Below, one piece after another: positions 23,580 through 37,100 of a DNA stretch of 64,000 nt. Each line of letters opens with the position of its first letter. Positions within the stretch are counted from its first letter, which is position 1. Origin of the DNA: Metallyticus violacea (taxonomy: Eukaryota; Arthropoda; Insecta; Mantodea; Metallyticidae); assembly GCA_030762175.1 (NCBI GenBank), contig CM060846.1, forward strand, positions 183,574,041 to 183,638,040, read 5' to 3'. The notes under the pieces are model-generated. The model ran no database searches and had not been told where the DNA came from. It was given only the letters and a program-made list of their open reading frames with translations. The translations under genes and the position numbers were made by a program.

Positions 23580-23852
23580 ATTTTGTTAATTTACGGACAC
23601 TTTTTAACATCTTAGGTCATCAGCGTCCCATTAATTTCAGGGCGGGACACGGCCGATAAATTTTACTCGGAGGGTTGAGATTCTTTTTTTTTGTGCTAAA
23701 ATCAACGACATTGTACCCACGGCTTTACTTCCCGTCCGAAGGAAGCTATACCTACAATTTTTAGGCCCGAAAAAATCGACGCTGGCCGGGATTGAACATG
23801 CGATCTTGGGTCCACGAGGCAAGTACGGTTACCATTACATCTCCAGGACCGA
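23580..23852 (-). mobile_element. SINE-A, diverged copy
   Basis: The plus strand shows the complement of SINE-A: 'taggtcatcagcgtcccatt', 'cccacggctttacttccc' and the head with ggccgggattgaac, ending ccaggaccga. It has many substitutions and a poly-T expansion inside the body. No clear target-site duplication was found, which suits an old copy. Confidence 0.85.
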
Positions 23853-25083
23853 ATCATTGACATTGCAACTCAGCTTTCGTTACTTAGAGAATAGTTTGCC
23901 ATGGATGCATTGCTATTACATAGTTTATATGCAATTTATACATGCTTTTGATATCCTCGGAGAAGTTCAACGAGGGTTTGGTCACAAGTTTCTTTTGTGT
24001 AAACGTGTAAAAATGCCGAATGATTCACAGTCCTGTGCGAAAATATAATTTAACGTTACAGAATAGCTCAGGAAACATCTAATGATGTATTTCCATCTCA
24101 AAAATTCTAAATAGTAATCAACGAGAGAGTTTGCACAATAAGATAACATTTTTGAACCCTGTATGACAGCATATATTAAATTATGCTAAATGTGTAACGC
24201 TTACGCAAGACATTGTTTAAATACGTGAGGACTTTGAATGACTACTTTGAATATCATTTTTGAAACTGTCATAATGAATATTTTGCCTTCTGTTTAAAAA
24301 CTGTACAACAATGTTAAGTGACTTAGAATGATGTTAGCCGGCCAAGTAGTTATGTGTATTTAAAAAAATGTCTTATTGGTAGGTAGATCGTGTAACAAAA
24401 TAGCATTTGGCTGCTAATTGTATTACTTACAGGAGTTGAATTTTCTAGGGCCTTTCTAATATCAAATGTCGCATATTGGAAGTTTATTGGTTACTTTTAA
24501 GTTATATATATATACTAAAAAGAAAATGAAGCTGTTAAAAATATGCTCTTCATCCATCAGTTGTACAACCGTTTGACTGTGATAGGAGAAGTTTTTTTAA
24601 CTCAGAAATATTGCTTAAATTAGCATTCCTTTTTGAAACTGTTTTTGAGTTGGAGTACCTCATAATGGCTATAAGCACGCCCAGCTTTGATTAATCACGG
24701 CACATCGGCATTAGTATTAAAACAGACACCTGGAATGACACATAAAAACATCTTCTGCTTACTTTACGTTGTTGAACATTATTTCATTCGTTTTGACAAA
24801 AATCTTGAATTATTATGAAAATTCTGTTTTCACAGGTTTAATAGATGCCAATTTTCATTCCTATTTTTTTCCTAGGTTAATATGTTGATTATCTAGGACA
24901 TTCTTATACGCTTGGATATCCAAGATGAGAGTTTAAGGCTCAATTTTTACGGGTAAGTTGTATAACATTTTAGTTACATCTTATAATAAGAAACATAAAA
25001 ATATACATTTGTAACACTCCAACACCAAAATTAAATTTCCTAGATCAATTACTGAAAGTAAAAAAAAAAAAAAAAAAAAAATA

Positions 25084-25132
<49 letters not shown>

Positions 25133-26035
25133 TTTCTATATTTCCTGTAACACGCACGAAATGACTTAATTACTTAAAAAGTTACTATATTTAAATGTTG
25201 TATTTTTGCTAGTTGCTACTTTTGTAGACAAAAGCTTGCGAATTTAAATTTGCGCGGAGAAGTTTCTTGGAAACGTATTTTTTATGTATTTATTTATTTT
25301 CATTTTTAGCATATAAAGTGCTCCGCGTGATTAAATGTCAACGAAACCATTCAAATATTGGCTAAATTGTTAATAAAATATATAATATAATAATAGTTCA
25401 AAAACATTTTCGTATACAAATAATATTTAAAGAATGTTTATTTCACAAACACTATTTTGGTTATTTGTTAGTATAAGGCATTTCAGGGAAACATTTTATA
25501 ACAAAATAGCTCATGCTTAATCATAAAAGCAGCTCAAATATTACCAATGTTTATCATATTTGTATAACAAATAAGTAATCTTTTAAAAATTAATATCAGC
25601 AATTTAATGCCATTTCTAAATAAGAGCACGCAGATATTTTATGTGTACATAAACTTTCAGAATGTTCCAAATATAAATGAAAATTTTGGAACGTCATTAT
25701 GGGTTGTCTTAAACCTATTTTATAATCTTAAATTTGAGGCACACAATTACACAGTTAAGCAAATAAAAACTGTTTACAATGTTATAATTTCAATTTAAAA
25801 TTGATGACAAGGCAAGAATAAGGGCGCGTATCGCTATATGCCTCATTTACCTATTTATGACTGAATTTGTAAGTAGAGCGTCTGCAGTACATAGCAGCAA
25901 AAGTTTGTAGCTCTAAGTTAATTAGATACGACAGGAGATGTATTTTGTAGCAGTGCTGTGCGTGCGTCAGTCTTAACTGGGTAACTCAGTTCAAGCAGGT
26001 TGTTCACTAGTGTGTCTCTTGTACTATACATAAAC
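23853..26035. other. Unassigned AT-rich DNA with a compound microsatellite
   Basis: No gene was recognised. A compound microsatellite at about 25060-25132 runs from about 21 A to TA repeats to TAA repeats. Such a string can be the expanded poly-A tail of a retroposed element, but no element body was recognised to its left. Confidence 0.6.
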
Positions 26036-26173
26036 ATGTCTGACAAGAAGGGAAATATGAAAGCGTTGAACAAAAGCATGTGGAAAACCAAGGGAATGAA
26101 GAATAATATAAACAGTGATAAATCATTCTCCACTTCCACAGGAACAAAAAGCATTTGTTTCGGGTTGTGTTAA
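26036..26173 (+). CDS. Small lysine-rich ORF, unrecognised
   Basis: A 45-codon ORF with an ATG in good context (aaacatg). It starts MSDKKGNMKALNKSMWKTKG, is lysine- and serine-rich and hydrophilic, and ends at the TAA just before the SINE-B duplication. A tccacttccacag stretch inside resembles a splice acceptor, so this may be exonic in another way. No family was recognised; chance is a real possibility. It is included because composition and start context are better than for most short frames here. Confidence 0.15.
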   Translation: MSDKKGNMKALNKSMWKTKGMKNNINSDKSFSTSTGTKSICFGLC

Positions 26174-26189
26174 AACCTATCATGTATGA

Positions 26190-26285
26190 ACTTTTTTATT
26201 AGTGTTTCACGCCCGTTTTACTACTGAGGCACCACAGGAGGTGGACACTGGTGATACATGAGAAGAAATGGTAAATTGGGAAAGG

Positions 26286-26344
<59 letters not shown>

Positions 26345-26521
26345 GGAAGGAAGCGTTCCAGGCCTAAATTTAGGTTACCTCCCCGGCATTTGCCATTTAT
26401 GAGGACTGAGGAAATCTGGAAAAAAAAACCCTCAATCAGGGAGGACGGTCCTGGTGGAATTCGATCTCCAGATCTCCCGCTCACGAGTCTGCGCCTTAAC
26501 GACCTTGTCCACCCATGGCGG
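26190..26521 (-). mobile_element. SINE-B with 9-bp target-site duplication and internal TTA expansion
   Basis: SINE-B on the minus strand, complete from the 3' block (agtgtttcacgcccgtttt) to the tRNA-like head (complement of gtggacaaggtcgttaaggc). It is flanked by catgtatga at 26181-26189 and 26522-26530. The A-rich stretch in the middle of the body has expanded to about 55 bases of TTA repeats (26287-26342). Confidence 0.9.
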
Positions 26522-26530
26522 CATGTATGA

Positions 26531-27847
26531 CGATGATTAGTAATTCATTTTTCGATCATTTTGGGATGTGGCCGCTAAAATACAACATTATTTCTTAATT
26601 TTTGTGTGGAAAGAGTTGATCGTAAAACGATGTCCATTCAGTCAGGAGTGGGTTGTGAAAGTACATTAACTCCTATATGAGAGGCAAAACACTGGCTGTC
26701 TGCCGTTCTTTTCTTTTGAGGTCTGCTACAGATTTCAGAGAAAAGATTACGAGATGTTCAAAACAGGAAGTTCTCGGGCCTTCCGCTTGATGACAAAGGG
26801 GGCACGCACTTAACACTGTGTGGCAGCTTTCTTGTTTGTTTGTTTTTGTTTGTTTGTTTTTTGTTTTTTTTTTAGCTAAAACTAGACTGAAATATTTTGA
26901 GAAAACCCAATTTGACATTAAGGTCATTGTACAAAATATTTAGAGTATTTTATAGGCAGGAAATGCTCTGAAGATAAGTTACAATACGCATCATGAATTC
27001 TCTCGACAAAACTGTGATTTCTCCATTCGTCCTCTACGTGCGGTTATTTATACTATTGAACTAAATGTAAACTGATATTGAAGCCAACAAAAATTACATT
27101 TGTAAAGTGGAGTTCTTATAGCATAAGAGAAATGTTGCAGCTTATCAAGCACTGCAAACGAGAAAATTAATAAGAGCAAAGTAGAACATTCTGAAACCAT
27201 GTGCCTAGAGTATGATTTTGCTCAAAATCTGCAACTCCCAAGTTAAACCGTACACGTCAGTTCTACAAGCGTCTTCTATGGCTTTACATTTTCAATGTGG
27301 ATGTGCTTAATGCTCATTTTTCTAATTTTCTAAAGACAGGAGGGAGGAAAAATCCCTTACAAGAATTTTGTAACCACACTAAAAGGCTAAAGGAAATGCT
27401 AATCAATCACATTGTAATGAACCATTTGCAAGTACTTTAATTTTGCGGCCATTATCCGGAACCATTTCGGGATTTTGGACACCTCTGTACTAAAAGAATG
27501 GTCTATTATGCTCCTGTCTTTGTTCTTTAAACAAATTGTAAGCAAAAGAGTGCTCTTTATGATGCATAACAAAGAAAAGAAGAGAGAAAAATAATTTGTA
27601 TATTAAACATTTATTAATGTTTAAATAATGCATTTTTGTTATTCTCATTGGGATGTTGGGATGTGTGTAATAAAAGCAAAGAAGAGAGACGATTTAAGAA
27701 ACTGACATAACTTACTTAAAACTAATATGCTTATCAATAAACTACTTTTTATATGATTTTTAAACATATTATGAAAAATTGAAAAAGGCCATAATGTTTC
27801 ATAATTTTTAATACTGAACGGTAATGCTATTCCAAAACAGTTTCTCG
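26531..27847. other. Unassigned AT-rich DNA
   Basis: No gene was recognised. A TTTG-type simple repeat and T-run lie at about 26830-26873. Confidence 0.5.
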
Positions 27848-28100
27848 CCGGTCTTCTTAATCTAGTGGTACCAACCATACTTTCCTTGTAGACCAAAGTT
27901 CGTGGGTTCATTGCAGGCCAGGGTCAAAGTATTTTTGAGCGTAAAAATTCTAAGTATGGCTTCCTTCGGAAGTAAAAGAACTTCAAGCCTGAAAGAAGAC
28001 GCTTCTGAGTAAAATGTATTGGCCGTTTCAAGTCCTGAATTAAATGGGCGCTGATGACCGGAGATATTAAAGAGCATCCGTAAATAAACCAAATCAATCT
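27848..28100 (+). mobile_element. SINE-A, diverged copy with internal deletion
   Basis: It matches SINE-A along its length ('taagtatggcttccttcgga', 'ttcaagcctgaaaga', 'ctgatgaccggagat', taaataaaccaaatcaat). It lacks about 40 bases that other copies carry between the cttccttcgga block and the caagcctgaaag block, including the 'catttacggcac' segment. The head is eroded. No target-site duplication was seen. Confidence 0.82.
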
Positions 28101-28519
28101 CTTTCCTGCATGTGCAATCGTAAAGAAAGGCATCACACCATATTATCATCAGAATGATTCTTTTGAACGGGTGTTTATTTTCATTTCAAATAACATATAG
28201 CACATTCTCTATATTAACAGCTTACGAAGATGACAGGTGATCTCTAACAGTTTAGAGATTCAGCGGAGTATTTCGGGCTCAAGGATGCTCTTTGTCTAGC
28301 TCTAATACAAAATATTCCTCTTGACTATCCAAAGTAAGCTGTAATTCACTTTATTTCTAACGGCGATTAAACATGAAAATAAGCGAAACGTATGCTTAAC
28401 TATGGGACATTTAGACATTCCAATGAACGTAATATAATTCCAGGGCAAAATACAACACCTTTCGTATAATAAGGGAGAGCTGGTAACTTAAATATTTAAA
28501 ATTTGTTCCTTTTTCAGTC
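28101..28519. other. Unassigned DNA
   Basis: Nothing was recognised in this stretch between two SINE-A copies. Confidence 0.4.
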
Positions 28520-28736
28520 TTTTTTTTTTTTTTGATTGATTTATTTATGGACGCTCTTTAACATCTCAGGCTATCAGCGTCCCATTTAATTCAGGGCGTG
28601 AAACTGCCGACAAATTTTGTTCAGAGGCCTCTCTTTCAGCCTTGAGGTTCTTTTTCGTGCCGTAAATGTACGACACGGGACCCACGGCTTTACTTCCCTT
28701 CCAAGGGAAGCCATACTTAGGATTTTATGCCTGAAA
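28520..28736 (-). mobile_element. SINE-A lacking its tRNA head
   Basis: Poly-T (complement of the tail) at 28520-28533 is followed by the SINE-A body in complement through 'ccatacttaggattttatgc'. The element stops there, so the tRNA-like promoter head is missing (5' truncation, common in retroposed copies). Confidence 0.88.
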
Positions 28737-28910
28737 GGTTCAAAGGGATTGCTGAAATGAATAAAGGCTGCTGCAAATGATCCCTGATTCCTCTAGCTAC
28801 CCGATTTTATTCTAGGATATGACGTTTGTGGAAAACCTCAACAGGTCGTTAGTTCCAAATGAAATATATCACATGAGGGAGGAGGGGGAAAAACTGCCAG
28901 AGCGCGCGCG

Positions 28911-28947
<37 letters not shown>

Positions 28948-30647
28948 CAGCCACAGGGGTGAAACAATTTTGTGAATATCTAAAGTGTTCTACGGTAATG
29001 AAGTACCAGAACACTGTCAAAATATGACCGCCACTGGATTGGAATTAGCTCTTCGGCACTCACTGTGTTGCATCAGTAGGCCACTCACATATACGTGTGA
29101 AGCGGTTACTTTGCGCAAGCGAGCAGCGTATCGTGGCCATCTGTATTATTCAGTAGAAATCCTCAGTGTCTTGCGGGTACATACATGCACGCAATGTACG
29201 CTGGGGAGAGTCGATTTTCCCATACAAAAGAACGGACGGGAGACATTATTATGCGCTGCAGCTTGTGTTTATGTTTCATCCATAGCATCGACAATGTGCA
29301 GGACGTCATGGCAACAACCAAAGCAGGTATCTAGCGAGCCTTCCTTCACTCAGTGATCACGCCTATCTCCATAACAATCCAAATAACATGTTACAAATTT
29401 GCAACTTTGTTTTACTTTACTTTTACATAAGCCTTGATGCTGCATTGTACTTATAGCCTTACAGTATATTAATATGTGGCATTGCATTATAAAATGTATG
29501 CAATTACAATCAAGTTCAGTAGATAAGTGAAATTCGTGTATCTTTCTCGTGTGTTCAGCCAACTCTATACCATTTACTTTTCTGTATAATCGTTTATATT
29601 TTAGAAAAGACAAATGCTCTGTTGTATCAAGACTGCATTCTTTAGGTGGATTCACTTTTATTTAACGGCTAGAAATGCATTACAATAAGGAAGAGACGTA
29701 CTTAAGAATGTGGCTATTTTTACAAACATTTTTTAAACATGTAGAAAACAAAAACGAAAAGACCAAAATAATATAACAATGTCTTGTAATGCAAAGAACG
29801 GCGGAAAAAAAAAAGTCAGTCGAACAAAGAACTTGTTGCTGCTTTTCTTGTAATTCACAATGCAGCGCAGTAGATGGAGGAAGGCACAAGATTTGAACAG
29901 TTTGTTGTTTTGTGACTCACAAGTACAGGGAGTCATGGCGTGCACAGTATTTGAACTATTCACATTGGTAGGAGCATGGCTATAACTCGTGTTAACATGG
30001 TCTAGCCCTGTTATTAGGTCCAATTTTTAGAGTTCAACATGTCACGGATGTACAATTTAATAACCTGAAATCTACACCCTTCCGTAGGCCATAGAAATAT
30101 AGCTTCCCAATACGGAAGATGAAGAATGCTTTAGTTTTCTGATAGTGCCAAAATTAGTTTAATTGATTTAACAATAACAATGGATATATAAAGCGCATAT
30201 ACAATAGATTTCAGTTTCGAATAACAACAAAATTGTGCTAAACAAATCACCTTTAATTATACAAATTGTGTAAGCGCAGCTCTGCAATAAATAATTTCAT
30301 TATTTACAAAATACTTGAAATATTAAACTTTGTAGCATTGAAACTTTAATCTTTCAATATTTAAATTTTTGCCACAATTACTATACAAAAATTAATCAAA
30401 TTTGGGGCAAATAAAAAGTACGACACAAGCATATCATAGTATCTTTTGATTTGACAATGAATTAAACAGTTAAGGTGACGCTCCTTGGTTATAGTCATTT
30501 CAATACACGTTCCGTTCTAATCTAATCGTATTACAAAGGGAGCCTTAAGCCAATATAATACAATACAATTAATAACTTCACCATAAAGTGCACCAAAACA
30601 TTCACTTGGTGAACACGGCGCAGAAGGCTCCGGACCTAACAATTTAG
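28737..30647. other. Unassigned DNA with a CG/CA microsatellite
   Basis: No gene was recognised. A (GC)n(CA)n repeat lies at about 28902-28942. Open frames at 28985-29356 (plus, 123 codons) and 29350-29655 (minus, 101 codons) have no recognised domain. Confidence 0.5.
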
Positions 30648-31425
30648 AATAAAGAACCGAAACGTGTACGCACCCTACTCATCCAGAATATTCTTTCTAT
30701 GCGTCAAGGAAGATGCTGAGAGTACGAGAGTACACAGGGTTCCCTAACATTCTATCAGTTTAAACCAATTGCAAGCAGGCCTATTCGGTGTAATATGATG
30801 ACGTGGCCAAATGAGGAGGAAGAGTGAAAGGGAAAAGGGAGAGGCTGGTGCATCGGCCGGGAACCAAAGAAATGCGCTCAAGAACGGCACAAGAGCAAGA
30901 ATAAAGAATAAAGAACCGAAACGTGTACGCACCCTACTCATCCAGAATATTCTTTCTATGCGTCAAGGAAGATGCTGAGAGTACGAGAGTACACAGGGTT
31001 CCCTAACATTCTATCAGTTTAAACCAATTGCAAGCAAGGCCTATTGGGTGTAATATGATGACGTGGCCAAATGAGGAGGAAGAGTGAAAGGGAAAAGGGA
31101 GAGGCTGGTGCATCGGCCGGGAACCAAAGAAATGCGCTCAAGAACGGCACAAGAGCAAGAATAAAGAATAAAGAACCGAAACGTGTACGCACCCTACTCA
31201 TCCAGAATATTCTTTCTATGCGTCAAGGAAGATGCTGAGAGTACGAGAGTACACAGGGTTCCCTAACATTCTATCAGTTTAAACCAATTGCAAGCAAGGC
31301 CTATTCGGTGTAATATGCTGACGTGGCCAAATGAGGAGGAAGAGTGAAAGGGAAAAGGGAGAGGCTGGTGCATCGGCCGGGAACCAAAGAAATGCGCTCA
31401 AGAACGGCACAAGAGCAAGAATAAA
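30648..31425. repeat. Triple tandem array of a ~260-bp unit
   Basis: Three consecutive copies start at 30648, 30907 and 31167 (spacing 259 and 260). Each begins aataaagaaccgaaacgtgt, contains 'ggttccctaacattctatca' and 'gtgcatcggccgggaaccaa', and ends caagagcaagaataaa. By eye only a few differences exist: gcaggcc versus gcaaggcc, attcgg versus attggg, and atgatg versus atgctg. The homologous minus-strand frames in copies 1 and 2 (MSRVRTRFGSLFF start) exist only because the unit is repeated. It is either a very recent duplication or an assembly artefact. Confidence 0.95.
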
Positions 31426-31561
31426 TAATCTTGTTCTTATTTTGAACGTTACTAATCTTCTTTACAACTCTTCTTCCGTTTTAATAATGTGTTCAACGTT
31501 TATAAAAACATATTCATAAATATATTACTTTTTGAAACTTATTTAGTATATCGGCTTTACA

Positions 31562-31740
31562 ATGAAGGACGCCAAAACCAAAATAATTGCGTTGATCCAG
31601 GAAGTGAAATTTACCGCATTGCAAATTGAAGAGCATTTGACTGCAAATAGAATAGTGTTATGGTGATGGGAGCAATAAGAAGCGAACGGTTCAGTTGCTA
31701 AGAGAAGATCGATGGCATCAGCATCTTGTCGGTAATACAT
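31562..31740 (+). pseudogene. Possible Tc1-like transposase N-terminal (HTH) fragment
   Basis: The plus strand reads MKDAKTKIIALIQEVKF and then TALQIEEHLTANRIVL, followed after one stop by WEQ and EANGSVAKRR. The order (helix, TALQIEEHL-type recognition helix, then a G-S-V-x-K-R linker) resembles the HTH start of Tc1-like transposases. No catalytic region or inverted ends were found near it. The call is tentative. Confidence 0.35.
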
Positions 31741-33874
31741 TTAGGCGCTTTCCATTCGATTCTTTGAAAATGCTTGTGATCGACTTAAAAATATAGAATG
31801 GCTCGTAATATTTAATATTACCTGCGTTGTGCAGAGAAGAGCAACCTTTAAGGAAAAATTTATTGTTAACGGACTTACCGGATCGCATTATGACTTTCCA
31901 TTGCAAGAGAAAATATTATCGGATTAACCGTTGATTGGGAGCGGCACAGCATTCAGTGCCGGTTTTTCAGTTTTATGGGATTTACTTTAGGGTGCTAGGT
32001 ATTTCCGTTAGCCGGCTTGGTATTCCCTTTCGAAGATAACTAACATACATTCATGTTCTGATTTCTGATCTCTGATGCTGGTCTCAGTTGTAAAAAGTCT
32101 AAAAAGCTGAGGACTACACTTTTATAGTATTTCGGAAATGTAAATACTATTTAACACACGTCTTTATACCATTTTATAAACTAAAAATGAATGTATATGT
32201 ATTGCATCCTTTAAATTTTATCACAAGCTGGAAAGCTCAGACCCTCAAGTGATATTTATTAGGACTATTTCACGAATAAAATAAGAATTTAAGTTTAATT
32301 CCTGTAAACTCGGTTGACCTAATTGTAATAATTGTATATTTGTACTTCAATTTTTCAAGCAATCTTGCGACAGAAGAAAGCCGATTGTCAGTAATGCCAA
32401 TAGAGAAGAGAAAAATAGGGGTTTAGGACTATTTCATGAATAGAATAAGAATAAAAGTTATATATATATTTGAAATTCGCGCACAGAATATTAACACTTG
32501 TATAAAATGTTACATTTGAGCATGTCACTTCTGAATTCCATTCAGAAACCGTGAGAATGAAATAAACAAAAATCGACTATTACAACCGTTACCGCACGGT
32601 TTTCAAATACCAACCGGGGAATAAAAAGTAACACAATGTCTCTATTTATCTTTATATTCTGAGGTTCAGAATTCCTGGTAAAAAGATTTCATCTTTGACG
32701 CATCACCAAACTGCTTTGAAGAACCCTCCATTTTGCGTTACGATTGCAGATTGTACATGCTTTTGTTGCTATCAATAGCTCCCCACCTCCTCTTCCAAAA
32801 GTGGTTCAGTGATGCGTATTCAGGAATTATACAGTGGAGGTATAGAGTTGGCTACCCTGACTACAAGAGAAATGCACGTCTCATGATAAAACGGATTTGA
32901 CACTTTTTTTCCTCGATAATTTCATCCGTATTCCCACTGTGATTGGTAAAAATTCAAAAATTTCCTTCCCTTCATAGGTCGATTTTAAGATAACGTCACA
33001 CGAGTGAAATAGTCACTAAAATTAAAAGTAGATTATAAAAAAGAAGATGTTCTTAATTTTGTGCCGTCTTGCTGAGTAAGATCTTATAGCTTTCGATTGA
33101 TGAGGTCCAAATCGTTTCGCTTCCAACGTAACAGTTAAACTTAGACGCGAAAATTCAGCATTCAATAAAAAGTCCACTTTATTAGTTGCCACCTTTTTTT
33201 GTAACTTAACAGTTTATTAACCCTGAAAAAGTCTACTTTCCACTGACAAACAGTGAGGAAATCACTCAATTTCAAAAAAAGTGTTAAAACAGCTCCTGTA
33301 GTCAGCTATGCGTGGTGTTAGTAACCCTCCAAAATTTGGTTCCTTAGAAAAGAGCGCTGGTCATGCGATACCTTCCTGCCTGCCCAAGAGAACGGAGAAA
33401 TAAGCAGGAGAAAGTCTAACCCATCTTGGAGGAAGATAAATATAAGTCCTTGTAAATATTTCCTGGCCATAAAGGCATAAGTTTAAAGTGCAAAGTTTTC
33501 CGGGCTGGCCCATGAGCCTCCCTCGCTAACGGAGGACCCGTGTGCTACCGCTACTACAGTAGAAAGGAAATGCGCTTATTGTGCAATATACAATTAAAAA
33601 CTAACCGGTTATACAATGCTATTTTATGCATTTTTTTAAAAAAAAAAAGTTAACCAGGAGAAGAGAAAACGGTAAAATTTAAGACATTTTCTTTGGGAGA
33701 GGGTGACGGGGCGCTCCGGTAATTTCCTATGGAGACAAAAGAAATGTGAAAGAGGAGCAGGATAGAAAATCAAAACAATCGTAAAATGAAGACTGTGGAT
33801 GTGAAAGAATAAATACTTATTACCGGTTTATTTACGCAAAATTTAATCCGGTACTTCATCGAATAATGCTTGTG
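31741..33874. other. Unassigned AT-rich DNA
   Basis: No gene was recognised. A short direct repeat of about 37 bases (aggactatttca... at 32263-32299 and 32427-32463) is the only local structure seen. Confidence 0.5.
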
Positions 33875-33885
33875 TAAAATGAGCA

Positions 33886-34170
33886 ATGAATGAATAGTGT
33901 TTAACGCCCGTTTTTGCTACAGAGGCACCACAGGCGATGGACACTGATGATACATGAAAGGAAATGATATATTGTAAAAGGATTTATTTTTTAAGGAAGG
34001 AATCGTTCCAGGCCTAAATTTAGGATACCTCCCCGGCATTTGCCATTTATGAGGACTGAGGAAAACCTGGAAAAAACCTCAGTCAGGGAGGACGGTCCTG
34101 GTGGTATTTGAACCCAGACCTCCCGCTTACGAGTCCGCGCCTTAACGACCTCGGCCACTCGCGGCGGTTA
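33886..34170 (-). mobile_element. SINE-B with 11-bp target-site duplication
   Basis: Complete SINE-B on the minus strand, from the 3' block complement (aatagtgtttaacgcccg) to the tRNA Leu/Ser-like head (complement of gtggccgaggtcgttaagg). It is flanked by taaaatgagca at 33875-33885 and 34171-34181. The good match to other copies and the intact duplication suggest one of the younger insertions here. Confidence 0.93.
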
Positions 34171-34181
34171 TAAAATGAGCA

Positions 34182-37100
34182 GAAGAACATTCCGCAAGAA
34201 ATATGTTTGTTCTAATTGAAGAACATTAGAGGGAGAGGCAAGAATCGCCTCCCTTTCTAAAGACTTGTCTGTGTTTCTGTCAAAATACCGACAAAATTTG
34301 ATATGACAAAGGAGCTGTTGAAAAGTGGCTGGTGTCGTGAATATGGAGCAAAGAAGAACAAATCGCCTATGCATTGACTTTTGTGCAAACCACAGCGTCA
34401 CCACCTTTGTAATCTTGAAATGGTGGAGGATATGTCCATTATTTGATATTAAAACTGAGTATGATCAATATAAATATATAATTTAACTGAAATATATGCG
34501 CTCCTGCAAATATTTTATCGTGTTTATTTATTAATACAACTGAATGCATATTTTATTTTATGTCTCGTATATCCTAAGTACCATAAAATCCAGAATATTC
34601 TACAGTACCGTGCGCACCAAATTCGTGAAAAAAGGGTTAAAAGTGCGAATTATGGGGGAGACAGTACCAGCACACATATTGGCAGAAATAAGAGACACAC
34701 GACCTGACTCGGAATGTCTGGTTCATTGACTACTTAGCGATCTTTGTGTGTGTGTTAACTATACATGTTCTGTACAGGAGGTCATCCTAGAAAAGCAGAT
34801 GTCAAGTGTTCGCGTATTTAACCCGAAAATTGAATGAATTTCCCAAAAACGACTGACATCCACATATACGTATAGGCGAAGTGTTTTGAAATCTATAACG
34901 AAAAGAATAGACCTAGCCCGACATTTTTGTCTGCTTTCAATTGCGTCTGACATTGTTCATTTCTAAAGCTAACAAAGGAAGTGTTAATTTGGAATAACAT
35001 TCAAATCATTCAATGCTATTTTCACGAAACTGTAATTTCTCATGTCTTAAAACAAAATAACATAACATAATAAATAAATAAAACGCAAATAAAGCTTAAG
35101 AGCTACTTGTACTTTCACCCCCATCTCTCACGTTCACTTTTACGTATATGTAGAATGGACAGAATGTGAGGTTTTGAGTTAACGCTTTATTAAGGGTAAA
35201 ACAACTGTAAAAGGCTGCTTTAAGGAGTAAAACGTCTTTAACATGCATTAAATAGACACGAGTCTTTGATTTCCATAGTTAATTATTCCTTTACGTTTTG
35301 CCTAATAACATAAAATGCCTTTCTATGCGTTGTAGATTACAGTACGATATTTGTCACGCAAATATTCTATGTGGTGTTTCTAATGCGCTGAAAAAAATTA
35401 AACTCGTTTGGGGAATAAACTTTAATGTAAATCGTCTTGACTTCTGGCCGCTGGGACATGCATGTTCAGATGCATAAATCTGCGTGCACAAATGATTCAA
35501 GTGACTTCGCAGATGCTGTTGCTTTTCGGTAATGTTTTTCTTCTTAACTACACAACATCATTATGTATAAATGGCAATAAAGAACAGCTAGATAGTAATA
35601 AATGTTCAAAGATATAGCATCTTTTAACAGAGCTGAGATCAATGGAGACACAATGAAGATTATGTAGGTGAATATAATTGAAATGTGCCAATAATTTAAT
35701 TGATAAATTAGTTAGAATGAGCAGACATTCCAGAAGGCTGTTGTGATCGATTCGATTAACTAGGATTAACACGTGTTTTCATTTTTGAAAAGAAATAAAA
35801 CATGGTACTTATTTTCAGGTAAAAATTTCATTTATTACAGTGCCTGTGAAAGAATGAAATGAAAAAATCCACTATATGAAAATTACGCTAAACTACAATT
35901 GTGCTGTGAATCTCTTTACGCTACTCTTGAAGGGCTGATGGATACCTGTTACAAATGACAGTACCTAAAAGGACGACAATTTTTACCTGAGAGAGCACAC
36001 AAAGGTCAAAAATACGTTTGATAAAGTGTGAAATTAATATATCTTTGAAGGAACTGAGAGTTATCTGAACCATTTTATTCCTAGCGAAATTTCGTCTTTT
36101 CTTTTCACCCCTAAAAGCACTTTCATGCGGAAATATAAAAACTTATAACATCTAACGAAATGAAAAGCATGGAGCAAGCTCATTATCCCATTAATTTGCG
36201 TCACCGGAAGAATAAGATGAATTTAGCTTCCAAGTCATCAATATAAAACACGTTTATATTAATGAAATAATTTGTATACTAATCTTTCCATTTAACTCTA
36301 TCTAACTGTTTAAAAGATTCTATTGAAAAATCATTCAATTGGAAACTTTTTCTCGGTACTTTCTATTTATTATTAACGGTTTGTGTAAATTGCTTAATCA
36401 CTCTGTACTTTTACGATTCGGAAGGTGGAAATTGTTCTTGCAACACTCTAGCTAAAGCTATCCAATAACCGTTTTTAGGATTGCCCGAGTAAAGTACACT
36501 ATCAAGTAAGTTGACCAAATAGGATGTGTAGTTGCATTCTAACTGAGTAGTAGACTTTTTCAAGCTTGCCTTTTCCCATGACTGTCTTTTTTGGTTAACT
36601 TTGGCTCGATCACTGCTCGCAGCATTTACATATAATTAATAACTAATTCTTCTTCTTCTTCTTCTTCTTCTTATTATTATTATTATTATTATTATTTCTG
36701 CTAAATATATTGATGCAGAAAAATATAGACTACATAATATGAATAATGCCTGAATTCTGTTCCTTTGTATATTTAAAACTAAACTATAAATTATAACTTT
36801 CGGGCTCCATTTACCAAAGATTTAACCTTTTACGGTAAATTGTAAATACCTCTCAGATTAAATCTTAAGCCCTGTGTAAAAATATATAAATATATGACCA
36901 TAATATTTAATTACATTTACCTTAGAAACTAGTGTTCAATAATTAAGTAAAATGCGTTCTTATTTTTAACTATGCCTGCGAAGTTTCAAAACCATAACCT
37001 TAAACTTCCGGAAATAGAAGCTATTTTAGTTAAGTACTGCACTTTCGATTTGTCTTCCCTTAACATGTACGTAACATGAGCCCAGATTTAATATTACCCG

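Noticed and set aside
25060..25132. Poly-A/TA/TAA tract as proof of a LINE insertion
   Set aside because: No LINE or SINE body was recognised next to it, so it is left as a microsatellite.
30744..31201. Two nearly identical 60-65-codon minus-strand ORFs (start MSRVRTRFGSLFF)
   Set aside because: They are the same frame in two copies of the 260-bp tandem unit. No domain or transcript evidence supports them, and the third copy does not preserve the full frame.
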